A stretch of 64,000 nt of DNA from Branchiostoma lanceolatum (lineage: Eukaryota; Chordata; Leptocardii; Amphioxiformes; Branchiostomatidae), in the NCBI RefSeq assembly GCF_035083965.1, contig NC_089738.1:11124734-11188733 (forward strand), given 5' to 3'. Below, piece by piece: positions 20,796 to 31,784 of the stretch. The translations under genes were made by a program, and so were the position numbers. The stretch's first letter is position 1. Every line of letters begins with the position of its first letter. The notes under the pieces are model-generated. The model saw only the letters and a program-made list of their open reading frames with translations, searched no databases and was not told the origin of the DNA.

Positions 20796-23319
20796 CGTTT
20801 TGGGTTCCCTCCTCTTGGATCTCCCGTGGCCGGTATGCATTTGGCAATGTGACAAGGGGTACGGGTAGCATCTCACGCCGTGGTGTGTTACGGGTTCCCT
20901 CCCCTGGGATCTCCCATGGCCAGTAGGTGTTTGGTAGTGTGGAGAGGGACGCACGCCGTGGTGTGTTACGGGTCCCCTCCCCTGGGATCTCCCACGGCCA
21001 GTAAGTGTTAGGCAGTGTGACAAGGGGAAGGGAGGCACGCCGTGGTGTTGTAACCGTTTCCTTCCCTAGGATTTTCAATAGGCAGTTAGTGTTTGAGGGC
21101 ATTGGAAGATTGCAAAGAAGTCCAGAGGCCGCCAAACCATAAAAAGCTAGTCTTTTATTTTTGACGTCAATGACATTTCTGTAGACAACGTCACACTTGG
21201 CTCTGGTCTGTCCATGCGCTCCATACGTGGAAATGTGTTGTCGAGACAGGTGTCCAGTTCTGGAAATAGCAGCGCAATTGCCCAGATGAACCAGTTGTTG
21301 ATTCTGTTTATTGTATGTAACAACAGGATAAAGCTCTGCGGCAGTGCAAGTGGCATAAAAAGGCAAGGGTCTGCTGTCAATGTCTGGGATTTCACTGTAG
21401 ATATGTGGGAGGGCAGGTAGAAGCCGTTTTGCAGCAGCTACGTGATCAGGGATCTTGCTGTAGGCTGGCTCGCCAGTGGAATCGAGAACAGCGGGTAGTG
21501 AAGTACATGAGGCGGTGTCCTCCGACACCGTCCTGTGGGCACATGAAGGGAGGGAAGCGGACCTGAACAACCCAGGGAAGGCAAGGCCAGGAGGAATCGC
21601 CCATATGTGTGCATCGTTGTTTTCCCTCAAATCTGCTTCTGACTTTGATGAGCACAACCTCCATACGAACACTACAATGGCTGATAGAAGCAAAGCAGTG
21701 GCTGCTGAGAGAACAGGAATAAGAACACCATCTGAAGCTGGTGGTGCATGGCGACCTCCAGGTTTGGTGCTGACCGTCATCGTAGACTGATCTCTCCATT
21801 CCGAAAACGGGAGCAACTTATATCTAGTATGTGAGGGGGAGGGTGCCATGCTGTTAACCTGGTCATCATAACTTCTGCGGGTGGTCATGATTGTTGTAGG
21901 AGGCTGTGCTGGCACGTAAGAGCTGTTGAAGAACAACTTTCTGTAGCCAGCTTTGCTGATCAGAAAACAGGCAATGCTCTTGGCACTCTCATGGGCGACA
22001 CATGTATTGCAAGTGTGCTTTTGGATTTCGCTGCTGGGTGTGTGTGTGTTTTGTCTTGGGACATTGAAGACCATGGCAACAGCCCTCGAGGTCGTTGTCG
22101 CATTCGTTGTGCGCATGGAAACTAATCGAAATCTCGCATTACTTCTCCAGACCACTGAAATGCCCAGATCTTGCTCCCAAACCTGTCTACACTGCTCGGA
22201 CGTGTCAGGGCCCTGTTTGTCTGCAGATCTATCAGTGGCAATGATGACTACGGGTGGCTGGACTGAGATCTTACTAACATTATAACTATCCCACCCAGAA
22301 GGACATGAGGTCTCAACAATTTCTTCTTGCAAGGCATTGGGTGCAACAATTGATGGATCAAAGGTCCACCCGACTTCAAGCTCATGAGTAGCCTGATCGT
22401 ACATGATACAGTAACGGAGTTTGGGCACCTGAACAAGCATGGCAAAGCTGTTTGTATTGTATTCAGTGCTGATACCAAGGCTCCACATCATTGGATATGA
22501 CATCGCATCGTGAACAGACACCAACATGTTACCACCGATGTGAAGTATTGACAGATTCACTTGTCCCCTCAATACCTCCCCGTCGAGAGACGACAGGTCG
22601 TTACCGCTCAAATCTAGCCTGTACACTTGCACATATTGGAATGCCCTTGGGGAGATTTTCTGAATGTCGTTTGATCCCAAGTACAAGTACGACAACCTGG
22701 TCAGCCCCATCAACCAAGTGTGGTCGACAACCTTCAACAGGTTGTTCCCTAGGTCCAACAAACTTAGGTGGGTTAGGTGTGCAAAGCTCCCTGGATCTAT
22801 CTGCTGGATTTGATTGTTGGACAAGGTCAGGTATCGGAGATTCGAATTCTCTAAGCCGGAGAACCAGCCCTGCTTAACATGTGTCAATTTGTTGAAAGCT
22901 AAGACCAGCCTTACGAGATTAGTAAAGCCATTCAGGGTGCCGTTTTCTATGTCACTGATTAAATCACCGACCAGGGCCAAAGTTTTGACCACAGAATGAT
23001 TAAGGGAATCGAGTTTCTCTGCTGAAAGAACACCAAATCCATACCGTCTTATTGCCAGATGTGTTGAATTTGAAACCTTGGCGAGAAATGGAGGAGTACC
23101 TTTTGCGAAAATCCCATCGAAGCGCAAGCCTGGGCACAAGACACATGTGCCCGGCTTTATATGGAACAACTTGCCGGGCATGTCTTTGAAGGGCACACAC
23201 GCATTCCAGACAACCATCCTACAATGAATATCAGGGCCACGTGAAGCTCCATACCTAGCTACCGAGAGCAGAAAAATTACCAGCCCAGCACATTTCCTCT
23301 GATAACTTGCTGAGTACAT
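20773..23319 (-). CDS. LRR transmembrane receptor, copy 2 (848 aa), C-terminus fused into satellite
   Basis: Same architecture as copy 1: signal peptide from the ATG at 23319, LRR block, transmembrane helix about 528-553, tail motifs TYSKIP replaced by AYSKIP (about 616) and IYSEIP (about 640), then only three cytoplasmic repeats. The final repeat breaks off at REIQEEGTQN, and the last residues (VLVLFNQ) and the TAG are encoded by the first unit of the 114-bp satellite. The ectodomain is very similar to copies 1 and 3, with scattered substitutions in the N-terminal cap. The frame is intact, so it is probably expressed rather than a pseudogene. Confidence 0.82.
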   Translation of the reverse strand: MYSASYQRKCAGLVIFLLSVARYGASRGPDIHCRMVVWNACVPFKDMPGKLFHIKPGTCVLCPGLRFDGIFAKGTPPFLAKVSNSTHLAIRRYGFGVLSAEKLDSLNHSVVKTLALVGDLISDIENGTLNGFTNLVRLVLAFNKLTHVKQGWFSGLENSNLRYLTLSNNQIQQIDPGSFAHLTHLSLLDLGNNLLKVVDHTWLMGLTRLSYLYLGSNDIQKISPRAFQYVQVYRLDLSGNDLSSLDGEVLRGQVNLSILHIGGNMLVSVHDAMSYPMMWSLGISTEYNTNSFAMLVQVPKLRYCIMYDQATHELEVGWTFDPSIVAPNALQEEIVETSCPSGWDSYNVSKISVQPPVVIIATDRSADKQGPDTSEQCRQVWEQDLGISVVWRSNARFRLVSMRTTNATTTSRAVAMVFNVPRQNTHTPSSEIQKHTCNTCVAHESAKSIACFLISKAGYRKLFFNSSYVPAQPPTTIMTTRRSYDDQVNSMAPSPSHTRYKLLPFSEWRDQSTMTVSTKPGGRHAPPASDGVLIPVLSAATALLLSAIVVFVWRLCSSKSEADLRENNDAHIWAIPPGLAFPGLFRSASLPSCAHRTVSEDTASCTSLPAVLDSTGEPAYSKIPDHVAAAKRLLPALPHIYSEIPDIDSRPLPFYATCTAAELYPVVTYNKQNQQLVHLGNCAAISRTGHLSRQHISTYGAHGQTRAKCDVVYRNVIDVKNKRLAFYGLAASGLLCNLPMPSNTNCLLKILGKETVTTPRRASLPLVTLPNTYWPWEIPGEGTRNTPRRASLSTLPNTYWPWEIPGEGTRNTPRREMLPVPLVTLPNAYRPREIQEEGTQNVLVLFNQ

Positions 23320-23539
23320 CCTGTCAGTCCTTTCAAAACCAACCTGTAAATGTCTGGGCTGCAAGGAAAACACTAACCTGGGTTCGTCTATTCGGTCAGT
23401 GTTTTGTCGACGTCAAACAGCTGCAGCCATGGACCAACTGCCCACTTGCTTTCTCCGTATCCACCCTGGACAAGCTCGGCACCGCCAACTGCACAGTGTT
23501 ACTTGGGTTTCCAAGGTAACTTTGTGTGCCAGACATATC

Positions 23540-24140
23540 ACGCAACTATTGCGTTAACTATTGGATGAAAAGATGTATTCGGAATGATTATTCAAAGAGG
23601 GCCTTGAAGGATTTGAGACTAATTTTGCGAAAAAGCTGATGTCTCCCGCACTTTGAATAGTTATGTTATATGCGTTTACTTTTGAATGAAACGCACGAAA
23701 ACGTATTCAGAATGGTTATTCAAAAAGGCCCTTGAAGGAATTGAGACTAATTTTGCAAAATAGCTAATGAATAGTTATGTAATTTGCGTCAACTATTGGA
23801 TGAAAAGCACCAATACGTATTCGGAATAATTATTCAAAACGGGCCTTGAAGGATTTGAGACTAATTTTGCGAAAAAGCTAATGTCGCCTGTCACTATGAA
23901 TAGTTATGTAATATGCGTTTACTATTGGATGAAAAGCACCAAGAAGTATTCGGAATGATTACTTAAACAGGGCCATGAAGGATTGGAGACTAATTTTGCG
24001 AAGTAGCTAATGAATAATTATGTAATATGCGTTTACTATTGGATGAAAAGCACCAAGAAGTATTCGGAATGATTACTTAAAGAGGGCCTTAATTGAAGGA
24101 TTGGAGACTAATTTTGCGAAGGATATAATGAATAGTTATG
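23540..24140. repeat. 114-bp satellite array, about 5 units, upstream of LRR gene 2
   Basis: Same satellite as 19380-20795, with units containing TTGGATGAAAAGCACCAAGA and GAGACTAATTTTGCG. The units are more diverged, and some carry an extra CTGTCACTTTGAATAG-type segment also seen in the first unit near 19490. Confidence 0.9.
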
Positions 24141-25005
24141 TTTACCACATTTTCTCTAGCTCTGGTTTGTAAGAACATTCTAGTACTAGCTGATATTGTA
24201 AGAAAAGCTAAAAGACTATATTCAAAATTTCGAATATATCTTTATAGATCATGACGCGCGCATACCTAGTGTTAACTAGATATTCTGTGTAGGTTTATAT
24301 GAATCAATTTTTCATAATATTTCCCAAAAAAACTTGGATCATTTATCATGGATATGTGTATCAAAGCTGGTCCAACCTCATCAACGCGAAAATGGTGCTT
24401 CCAAAATGAATAGAAGTCATGAAAAGTCAATAGCAATGGGAGCAAATTTCTGTAAATATAAGATGAATTCCTGACATGTGTGAACGACTTCATGCACTGT
24501 CAACTGACTCAATCGTTAAGGCGCAAAAAAACTACTGACATGATACCTTCTATGCATAGGTCTCCAAAAGCTGCTCTTTCAAGACACGACACATTGACAT
24601 AACACCTAGAATTAGTCCGTCACAATAATTGTCTTAAGCACTCAATTTTGTTAAGTCGTGAGGTGGAAATTCATGATGTCAAAACATTAACTGATGCATA
24701 TTTTTCATGATCATTCTTATCACATTGTGTAATGTATGATTCAATGATGTTCAGCATCGAAATTCAACAGGTGACACTTTCTGGATGTCAAGCAACAATT
24801 CTTACTGTTTACATCTCCACTGTCTAGCATCAAACAATTTGTGTCTTTTTGCAAACAAGAATTTGAAAATTTGCTACATTTTTCGTGGTGTATTACGGCA
24901 AGGAGGCTTAAACCTCCTTGGTTACGGGTTTCCTCCCCTGGAATCTCCCGTGGTAAATAGTTGTTACATGTAGGTAGTGTGGAGAGGGACGCACACGGTG
25001 ATGTT
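24141..25005. other. Spacer between LRR genes 2 and 3, with shared flanking sequence
   Basis: The stretch 24150-24520 matches 28025-28340 and 29150-29580 (blocks CATTTATCATGGATATGTG, ACGACTTCATGCACTGTCAA, CCTTCTATGCATAGGTCTCC). The stretch 24690-24880 matches the 3' flank of LRR gene 1. Diverged 84-bp repeat units occupy about 24890-25005, beyond the stop of copy 3. No additional gene. Confidence 0.65.
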
Positions 25006-27942
25006 TTAACTTTTATGGGTTCTCTCTCCGGGGATCTCCCATGGCCAGTAGGTGTTAGGTAGTGTGGAGAGGGACGCACACCGTGGTGTGTTACGGGTCC
25101 CCTCCCCTAGGATCTCCCATGGCCAGTAGGTGTTTGGTAGTATGGAGAGGGACGCACGCCGTGATGTGTTAAAGGTTTCTTCCCCTGGGATCTCCCATGG
25201 CCAGTAGGTGTTAGGTAGTGTGGAGAGGGACGCACGCCGTGGTGTGTTAAAGGTTTCTTCCCCTGAGATCTCCCATGGCCAGTAGGTGTTAGGTAGTGTG
25301 GAGAGGGACGCACGCCGTGGTGTGTTAAAGGTTTCTTCCCCTGAGATCTCCCATGGCCAGTAGGTGTTTGGTAGTGTGGAGAGGGGAAGGGATACACGTC
25401 GTGATATGTTACGGGTTCCCTCCCCTGGGATCTCCTGTGGCCGGTATGCATTTGGCAATGTGACAAGGGGTACGGGTAGCATCGCGCGCCGTGGTGTGTT
25501 ACGGGTTCCCTCCCCTGGGATCTCCCATGGCCAGTAGGTGTTTGGTAGTGTGGAGAGGGACGCACGCCGTGGTGTGTTACGGGTTCCCTTATCTGAGATC
25601 TCCCATGGCCAGTAGGTGTTTGGCAGTGTGACAAGGGGAAGGGAGGCACGCCGTGGTGCTGAAACCGTTTCCTTCCCTGGGTTCTTCAATGGACAGTTGG
25701 TGTTTGAGGGCATTGGAAGATTGCCAAGAAGTCCAGAGGCCGCCAGACCATAAAAAGCTAGTCTTTTGTTTTTGACGTCATTGGCATTTCTGTAGACAAC
25801 GTCACACTGGGCTCTGGTCTGTCTATGCGCTCCATATGTTGAAATGTGTTCTCGAGACTGGTGTACAGTTCTGGAAATAGATGCGCAATTACCCAGCTGT
25901 TGATTCTGTTTATTGTATGTAACAACAGGAGAAAGCTCTGCAGAAGTGCAAGTGGCATAAAAAGGCAAGGGTCTGCTGTCAATGTCTGGGATTTCACTGT
26001 AGATATGTGGGAGGGCCGGTAGAGTCCTTTGTGCAGCAGCTACGTGATCAGGGATCGTGCTGTAGGTTGGCTCGATAGAATGAAGAACAGCGGGTAGTGA
26101 AGTACAGGAGGCGGTGTCCTCCGACACCGTCCTGTGGGCACATGAAGGGAGGGAAGCGGACCTGAACAATCCAGGGAAGGCAATGCCAGGAGGAAGCGTC
26201 CATGTGTGCACATCGTTGTTGGCCCTCAAAGCTGCTTCTAGATCTGACTTTGGTGAGCACATCCTCCATACGAACACTACAAGGGCTGATAGAAGCAAAG
26301 CAGTGGCTGCTGAGAGAACAGGAATAAGAACACCATCTGAAGTTGGTGGTGCATGGTGGCGTCTAGGCTTGGTGCTGACCTTCATCGTAGACTGGTATCT
26401 CCATTCCGAAAACGGGGGCAACTTATATGTAGTATGCGAAGGTGAGGGTGCCATGCTGTTAACCTGGTCATTATCACTTCTGCGGGTGGTCATGACTGTT
26501 GTAGGAGGCTGTGCTGGCACGTCAGAGCTGTTGAAGAACAACTTTCTGTAGCCAGTTTTGGTGATCAGAAAACAGACAATGCTCTTGGCACTCTCATGCT
26601 TGGCACTTGCATTGGAAGTGTGCTTGTGGATTTCGCTGATGGGTGCACGTGTGTTTGTGTTTTGTCTTGGGACATTTAAGACCATGGCAACAGCCCTCGA
26701 GATCGTTGTCGCATTCGCTGTGCTCATGGAACCTAGTCGAAAGCTCGCATGACTCAAGACTACTGAAATGCCCACATCTTGCTCCCAAACCTGTCTACAC
26801 TGCTCGGAAGTGTCAGGGCCCTGTTTGTCTGTAGAGCTATCAGTGTCAATGATGACTACGGGTGGCTGGACTGAGATCCTACTTATGTTATTACTATTCC
26901 ACCCAGAAGGACATGAGATCCCAACAATTTCTTCTTGCAACGTATTAGATGCAACAATTGATGGATCAAAGGTCCATCCAACTTTAAACTCATGAGTAGT
27001 CTGATCGTACTTGATACAGTAACGGAGTTTGGGCACCTGAACAAGCATGTCAACGCTGTTTGCTTTGTATTCAGAGCTAACATCCACGCCTAGGCTCCAC
27101 ATCATCGGATATGCCATTGCATCGTGTACAGACAGAAGCATGCTACCACCGATGTGAAGTATTGCCAAATTCGCTTGTCCCCTAAATACCTCCTCGTCGA
27201 GAGACGACAGGTCATTACCGCTCAAATCTAGCCTGTACACTTGCACATATTGGAATGCCCTTGGGGAGATTTTCTGAATGTCGTTTGATCTCAAGTACAA
27301 GTATAACAACCTGGTCAGCCCCATCAACGAAGTGTGGTCGACAACCTTCAACAGGTTGTTCCCTAAGTCCAACAAACGTAGGCGGGCTAGGTGCACAAAG
27401 CTCCCTGGATCTATCTGCTGGATTTGATTGTTGGATAAGGTCAGATGTCGAAGATTCGAATTCTCTAAGCCGGAGAACCAGCCCTGCTTAACATGTGTCA
27501 ATTTGTTGAAAACTAAGACCAGCCTTACGAGATTAGTAAAGCCATTCAGGGTGCCGTTTTCTATGTCACTGATGAAATCATCAACCAGGGCCAAAGTTTT
27601 GACCACAGAATGATTAAGGGATGCGAGTTTCTCTACTGAGAGAACACCGAATCCATGCCCTCTTATTGCCAGATGTGTTGAATTTGAAACCTCCGTGAGA
27701 AATAGAGGAGTACCTTTGGCGAAATTCCCATCGAAGCCCTGGCATAAGACACATGTGCCCGGCTTTATATTTAACAAATTGCCGCGCATGCCATCGAAGG
27801 ACACACACGCCTCCCAGACAACTGTCCTACAATGAGCACGTGGGCCACGTGAAGCCCCTGACCTAGCTGCCGCTTCCCCTGCCGAGAGCAGGAAAACTAC
27901 CAGCACGGCAGCACATTTCCTCTGATAACTTGCTGAGTACAT
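25006..27942 (-). CDS. LRR transmembrane receptor, copy 3 (978 aa), nine cytoplasmic repeats
   Basis: Single exon with the start at 27942 (MYSASYQRK followed by a hydrophobic signal core). The order is as in copy 1: Cys-rich cap, LRRs about 100-260, second ectodomain region, transmembrane helix about 536-558, YSTIP (about 626) and IYSEIP (about 648), then about nine repeats from about 757 to the end. Most units are the shorter form TPRRASLSTLPNTYWPWEIP, with some longer LPVPLVTLPNAYRPQEIP units. The array length differs from copies 1 (about eight) and 2 (three), so repeat number is evolving quickly. The N-terminal cap differs from the other copies at several positions, as would a binding surface under diversification, but that is inference. 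Confidence 0.85.
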   Translation of the reverse strand: MYSASYQRKCAAVLVVFLLSAGEAAARSGASRGPRAHCRTVVWEACVSFDGMRGNLLNIKPGTCVLCQGFDGNFAKGTPLFLTEVSNSTHLAIRGHGFGVLSVEKLASLNHSVVKTLALVDDFISDIENGTLNGFTNLVRLVLVFNKLTHVKQGWFSGLENSNLRHLTLSNNQIQQIDPGSFVHLARLRLLDLGNNLLKVVDHTSLMGLTRLLYLYLRSNDIQKISPRAFQYVQVYRLDLSGNDLSSLDEEVFRGQANLAILHIGGSMLLSVHDAMAYPMMWSLGVDVSSEYKANSVDMLVQVPKLRYCIKYDQTTHEFKVGWTFDPSIVASNTLQEEIVGISCPSGWNSNNISRISVQPPVVIIDTDSSTDKQGPDTSEQCRQVWEQDVGISVVLSHASFRLGSMSTANATTISRAVAMVLNVPRQNTNTRAPISEIHKHTSNASAKHESAKSIVCFLITKTGYRKLFFNSSDVPAQPPTTVMTTRRSDNDQVNSMAPSPSHTTYKLPPFSEWRYQSTMKVSTKPRRHHAPPTSDGVLIPVLSAATALLLSALVVFVWRMCSPKSDLEAALRANNDVHTWTLPPGIAFPGLFRSASLPSCAHRTVSEDTASCTSLPAVLHSIEPTYSTIPDHVAAAQRTLPALPHIYSEIPDIDSRPLPFYATCTSAELSPVVTYNKQNQQLGNCASISRTVHQSREHISTYGAHRQTRAQCDVVYRNANDVKNKRLAFYGLAASGLLGNLPMPSNTNCPLKNPGKETVSAPRRASLPLVTLPNTYWPWEISDKGTRNTPRRASLSTLPNTYWPWEIPGEGTRNTPRRAMLPVPLVTLPNAYRPQEIPGEGTRNISRRVSLPLSTLPNTYWPWEISGEETFNTPRRASLSTLPNTYWPWEISGEETFNTPRRASLSTLPNTYWPWEIPGEETFNTSRRASLSILPNTYWPWEILGEGTRNTPRCASLSTLPNTYWPWEIPGERTHKS

Positions 27943-28344
27943 CCTGTCAGTCCTTTCAAAACCAACCTGTAAATGTCTGGGCTGCTGGAAAGACACTAAC
28001 CTGAAATCGTCTGTTTGGTCAGTGTTTCGTCAACATATATTTCTTCATAGATCGTGACACATTCCATGTTTTACCGGTTATTCTTTGTAGGTTTAAATGA
28101 ATCGATTTTGCATAATTTGACAATCTTGGGTCATGTATAAAGGATATGTGCATCAAAACCTGGTCCAACCTAATTATTGCAAAACATATGCTTCCAAACT
28201 GAATAAATTAAACGAAAGTCACGAAAAGTCAATAGCACTGAGTGCAAATTGTAATATTAGACAGGTGTAAACGACTTCATGCACTGTCAACTGACTCAAA
28301 TCTTTAAGGTGCAACAAACCCAATTATACATACCTTCTATGCAC

Positions 28345-28590
28345 AACTTGCTGAGTACATCCCGTCGGTCCTTTTAAAACTACTCTGCAAATGTCTAGGC
28401 TGCAAGAATGACACTAACCTGAGTTTGGTCTATTTGGTCAGTGTTTTGTCAACGTCAAACAGCTGCAGCCATGGACCAACTGCCCACTTGCGTTCTCCGT
28501 ATCCACCCTGGACAAGCTCGGCACCGCCAACTGCACATTGCTACTGGGGTTTCTAAGCTAACCTTGTGTGCCAGACAAATCATACATTCC
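28345..28590 (-). pseudogene. Promoter/5'-end remnant of a fourth LRR receptor copy
   Basis: The 5' flank of the LRR genes is present (GACAAGCTCGGCACCGCCAA, CAGCTGCAGCCATGG, AAATGTCT.GGCTGC), down to the start codon and first few codons (minus strand ATGTACTCAGCAAGTTG near 28345-28361). It then runs straight into unrelated spacer, with no receptor coding sequence. Confidence 0.75.
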
Positions 28591-29130
28591 TTGTATCTAC
28601 TATTGGATGAAAAGCACTAGACGTATTTGGGAGGATTATTCCACAAGGACCTTTAAACCAAGAAGTATCCGGGATAACCTTGTGTGCGCCAGACAAATGA
28701 CTCATTCATTGTGGTTACTATTGGTTGAAAAGTACCAAGAAGTATTCAGAATGATTATTCAAAAAGGGCCTTGAAGGATTTGAGATTAATTTTGCGAAGT
28801 AGCTAATGAATAGTTACGTTATATGCGTTTACTATGGATACTAGACGTATTTGGGATAAAGCCAGACAAATGACACATTCATTGCGTTTGCAATAGGTTG
28901 AAAAGCATTCAGAATTATTAATTAAAAAGGACCCTGAAACCAAGAAGTATTCGGAATTGATATTCAAAATTGACCCTGAAACCAAGAAGTATTTGGAATT
29001 GATATTCAAAAAGGACCCTGAAATCAAGAAGCATTTGGAATGATTATTCAACATTGAAATTTTCGGAATGATTATTAAAAAAAGACCTTGCAGGATATCG
29101 ATATGAGACTATTTTGCGAAGTAGCCAATG
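28590..29130. repeat. Degenerate 114-bp satellite and derived short repeats
   Basis: Diverged satellite units (TTGGATGAAAAGCACTAGAC, GAAGGATTTGAGATTAATTT) are followed by a local expansion of a roughly 37-39 bp piece (GACCCTGAAACCAAGAAGTA-type) between about 28930 and 29050. Confidence 0.8.
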
Positions 29131-30430
29131 AATTGGAAAAGTTGTGTTATCACATTTTCCGGTTCGTAAGAAAATTCTACATGTATTGGCTTTATTCAAA
29201 ATTTCGAATGTTTCTTTATAGATTGTGACACATACCCTGTTTTACCGGTTATTCTATGTAAATGAATAAATGAGGGTTAAATGGCTTGATTTTTCTTAAT
29301 CAGTCTTGCCAAACTTGTCTCATTTATCATGGATATGTGCATCAAAACCTGGTCCACCTAATCAATGCGAAAAGTATGCTTCCAAAATGAATAAAAGTCA
29401 TGAAAAGTCAATAGTGATGGGAGGAAATTTCTGTACATATAAGATGAATTCCTGACATGTGTAAACGACTTCATGCACTGTCAACTGACTCAGATCTCTA
29501 AGGCGCAACAAACCTACTTATACATGATACCTTCTATGCATAGGTCTCCAAATGCTACTCATTCAAGACACGACACATTGACAGAACACCTAAAATTTGT
29601 CCATCCTTAGCAATTTATTTTTTCCTTTATGGCATGATTGGCAACTCTTAGTTGCAAACTCTACTCTGAGTATAGCTATTCTAACAGTTCCCTTGAATTT
29701 TTAAGAGTATCTCTAGTCCTCACCAAGGTGAAAAATTCATTATTCTCTAAATTTCCTCAAAGATTATATCTTAAATATTTCAAATGGAATCAAGTAATTC
29801 ACCAACTGTAAATAGTGAAATAATTGCTGTGGTTTTAAGGTTGCAGTTTTCATGGTGAGCACTTACTGAAAATTTATCACACCGTGAACATTTGCTCTGC
29901 CTGCAATGTGCTACATTTGTACTACAGCTATGTTCACCGCAAACTTACAACACAGGGAACATCTCCCTTCCCCTCCTACCACAAAATTAAGTCCTCTCAA
30001 GCTTAAATCAATTTACAGTTACACCGACACTGATTGCAAAAATGTAGAAAATACATGAAGTGTTATTGACAATAAGGATATCTACTGCAACGTTACATCA
30101 AAGCTTTTCTCCTGGTAACTATTTTTGCACAAGCCCTGTTCTAATTAAATAATGATATGCAATGCATCTGTACAGAAGAACAACTAGCCCTAGGTCTATC
30201 TTACTACATCTCACATGTCCTACTAATACGTAACAATTAATATAAATGGAGTTTCTTACCCTGCTTGTATAACTATCAATGAGCACTTCACCATATAAGA
30301 TATACATCTAATTACCTTTCAGTCAATAAACATACAAGACCCACATTTTCAGTGACAGCCTTACAATAAAGATACATGAAAAGAAAATACAAGGTTAATA
30401 TACAAGCACTGTTATATCTAGTCTGATCCT
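29131..30430. other. Intergenic DNA
   Basis: The first ~450 bp is another copy of the LRR-cluster spacer (see 24150-24520). The remainder to 30430 is AT-rich with no supported gene. Confidence 0.5.
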
Positions 30431-30432
30431 TA

Positions 30433-30803
30433 AGCGGGTATCTCACTAGGTTATGCCTAATGGCATCAAATTGTGAAAGGAATTTGCAATGTGGCACAAA
30501 CCAGCACCAACGTGTTGCCTGAAAATGCAATTTTTTGAAAATCAAAATGGTGGCAAAATGGTGCAAATGGCCGCAAAGTGGTGCGATCATTGCAAATCTC
30601 TTTTTGACACGAGGAATTCTAATAACTGTAAATTAGTTTTTAAGTCAATGGCATCAGAGCCGTAATTAGGAATGTAACATTCTGGCCATTGTTCCTGTAG
30701 AGGTCACATATTTTACCTGTGTGTCGCACATCAGTGTGAGCGCAAGGGAAAATTTGCGAAAATTTGCCACAATAATTTGCCGCACTCCAGTGAGATACCC
30801 GCT
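30433..30803. mobile_element. 371-bp Harbinger-type MITE
   Basis: Terminal inverted repeats AGCGGGTATCTCAC and GTGAGATACCCGCT are perfect. The flanks are TTA on both sides (30430-30432 and 30804-30806), the TWA duplication typical of PIF/Harbinger. The interior is non-coding and rich in imperfect TTTGC/GCAAA blocks. Confidence 0.85.
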
Positions 30804-31784
30804 TTACCTCCTACCACATTACCTCAATGAAAAGTGGCCTGCAGGCCAATTTGAGTTTCTCATGAACAACTACACAGACATTCAAACAAACAAATAGCAT
30901 GGAAAGTAGTCAAAGGTGCTGTTTCACACGAACAAGGCTCACTCCAGCTATACTTTCTCTCCATCCTCTTAGTTTGACAGATAAAAGGAACCTAGGAGAA
31001 TTGGAGAATTTGGAAACTTTAACCCTCTGAAATACTATTTTCTGCATTTTAAGGGGGGCGAATTTCAAGTAGCTTCATTTTCAAGTTTGCAAAAGTGTTG
31101 TGGCACTGTAGACAATCTGATGAAAATGTCATGAAGTTTTGAAAATGCTATTTTCTTCACTTTAAGGGGATCAATTAAAAATGACTGTTTTTCAAGTTTG
31201 TCAAAGTGTTGACCATTTGATGAAAATGTCATTGAGTTTTTAATTTTGCTTGTCAATGTGGACGGATAATGGCTGAAATATGTCCAGAGCAGTAAAATTC
31301 CATCCAGCAACAGAGGAACAGATGACGAAGAGAGCCCTGCACACAAAACTATAAGAAACTACAATGCAGCCATCAATCTTGGTTAGGCTTAGGAAAACAA
31401 ATGTATTTCTGGACCAACCCTAGCAAAAAGCTGCTGACACTAAGTCTTTCTTGTGTGTGTGTATACTGCTGGCAAGAGAAATTACGTTTTTGATCTGACA
31501 TCTGAAATAATAAAATTCAGAAGAGAATTCCAAGGAGTCTTGCAATTTTTCTAATCGACTTCCTATATCACACACTCTGTTAACAATTTTTTCACAACCA
31601 TAATCAGAAACACAGTATCAATTTCCCTTGGCCTTATTACAGGTGTGCTTTACCAATTTGAATCATGAGATGAGTTTACATTTCAACCAGCACACAGTAC
31701 ATCAATCTAGCATTACCTAATGTATTAACCTGTAGGCATTTGTGCAGGTTGAAGTGTAAACCTACATGTAGAGGTGTTGACCTA
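30804..31784. other. Probable 3' UTR and downstream region of AGTRAP
   Basis: No coding exon is seen. Two related segments (31040-31110 and 31140-31230) share CTATTTTCT, TTTAAGGGG and TTCAAGTTTG.CAAAGTGTTG, a small local duplication. Confidence 0.45.
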
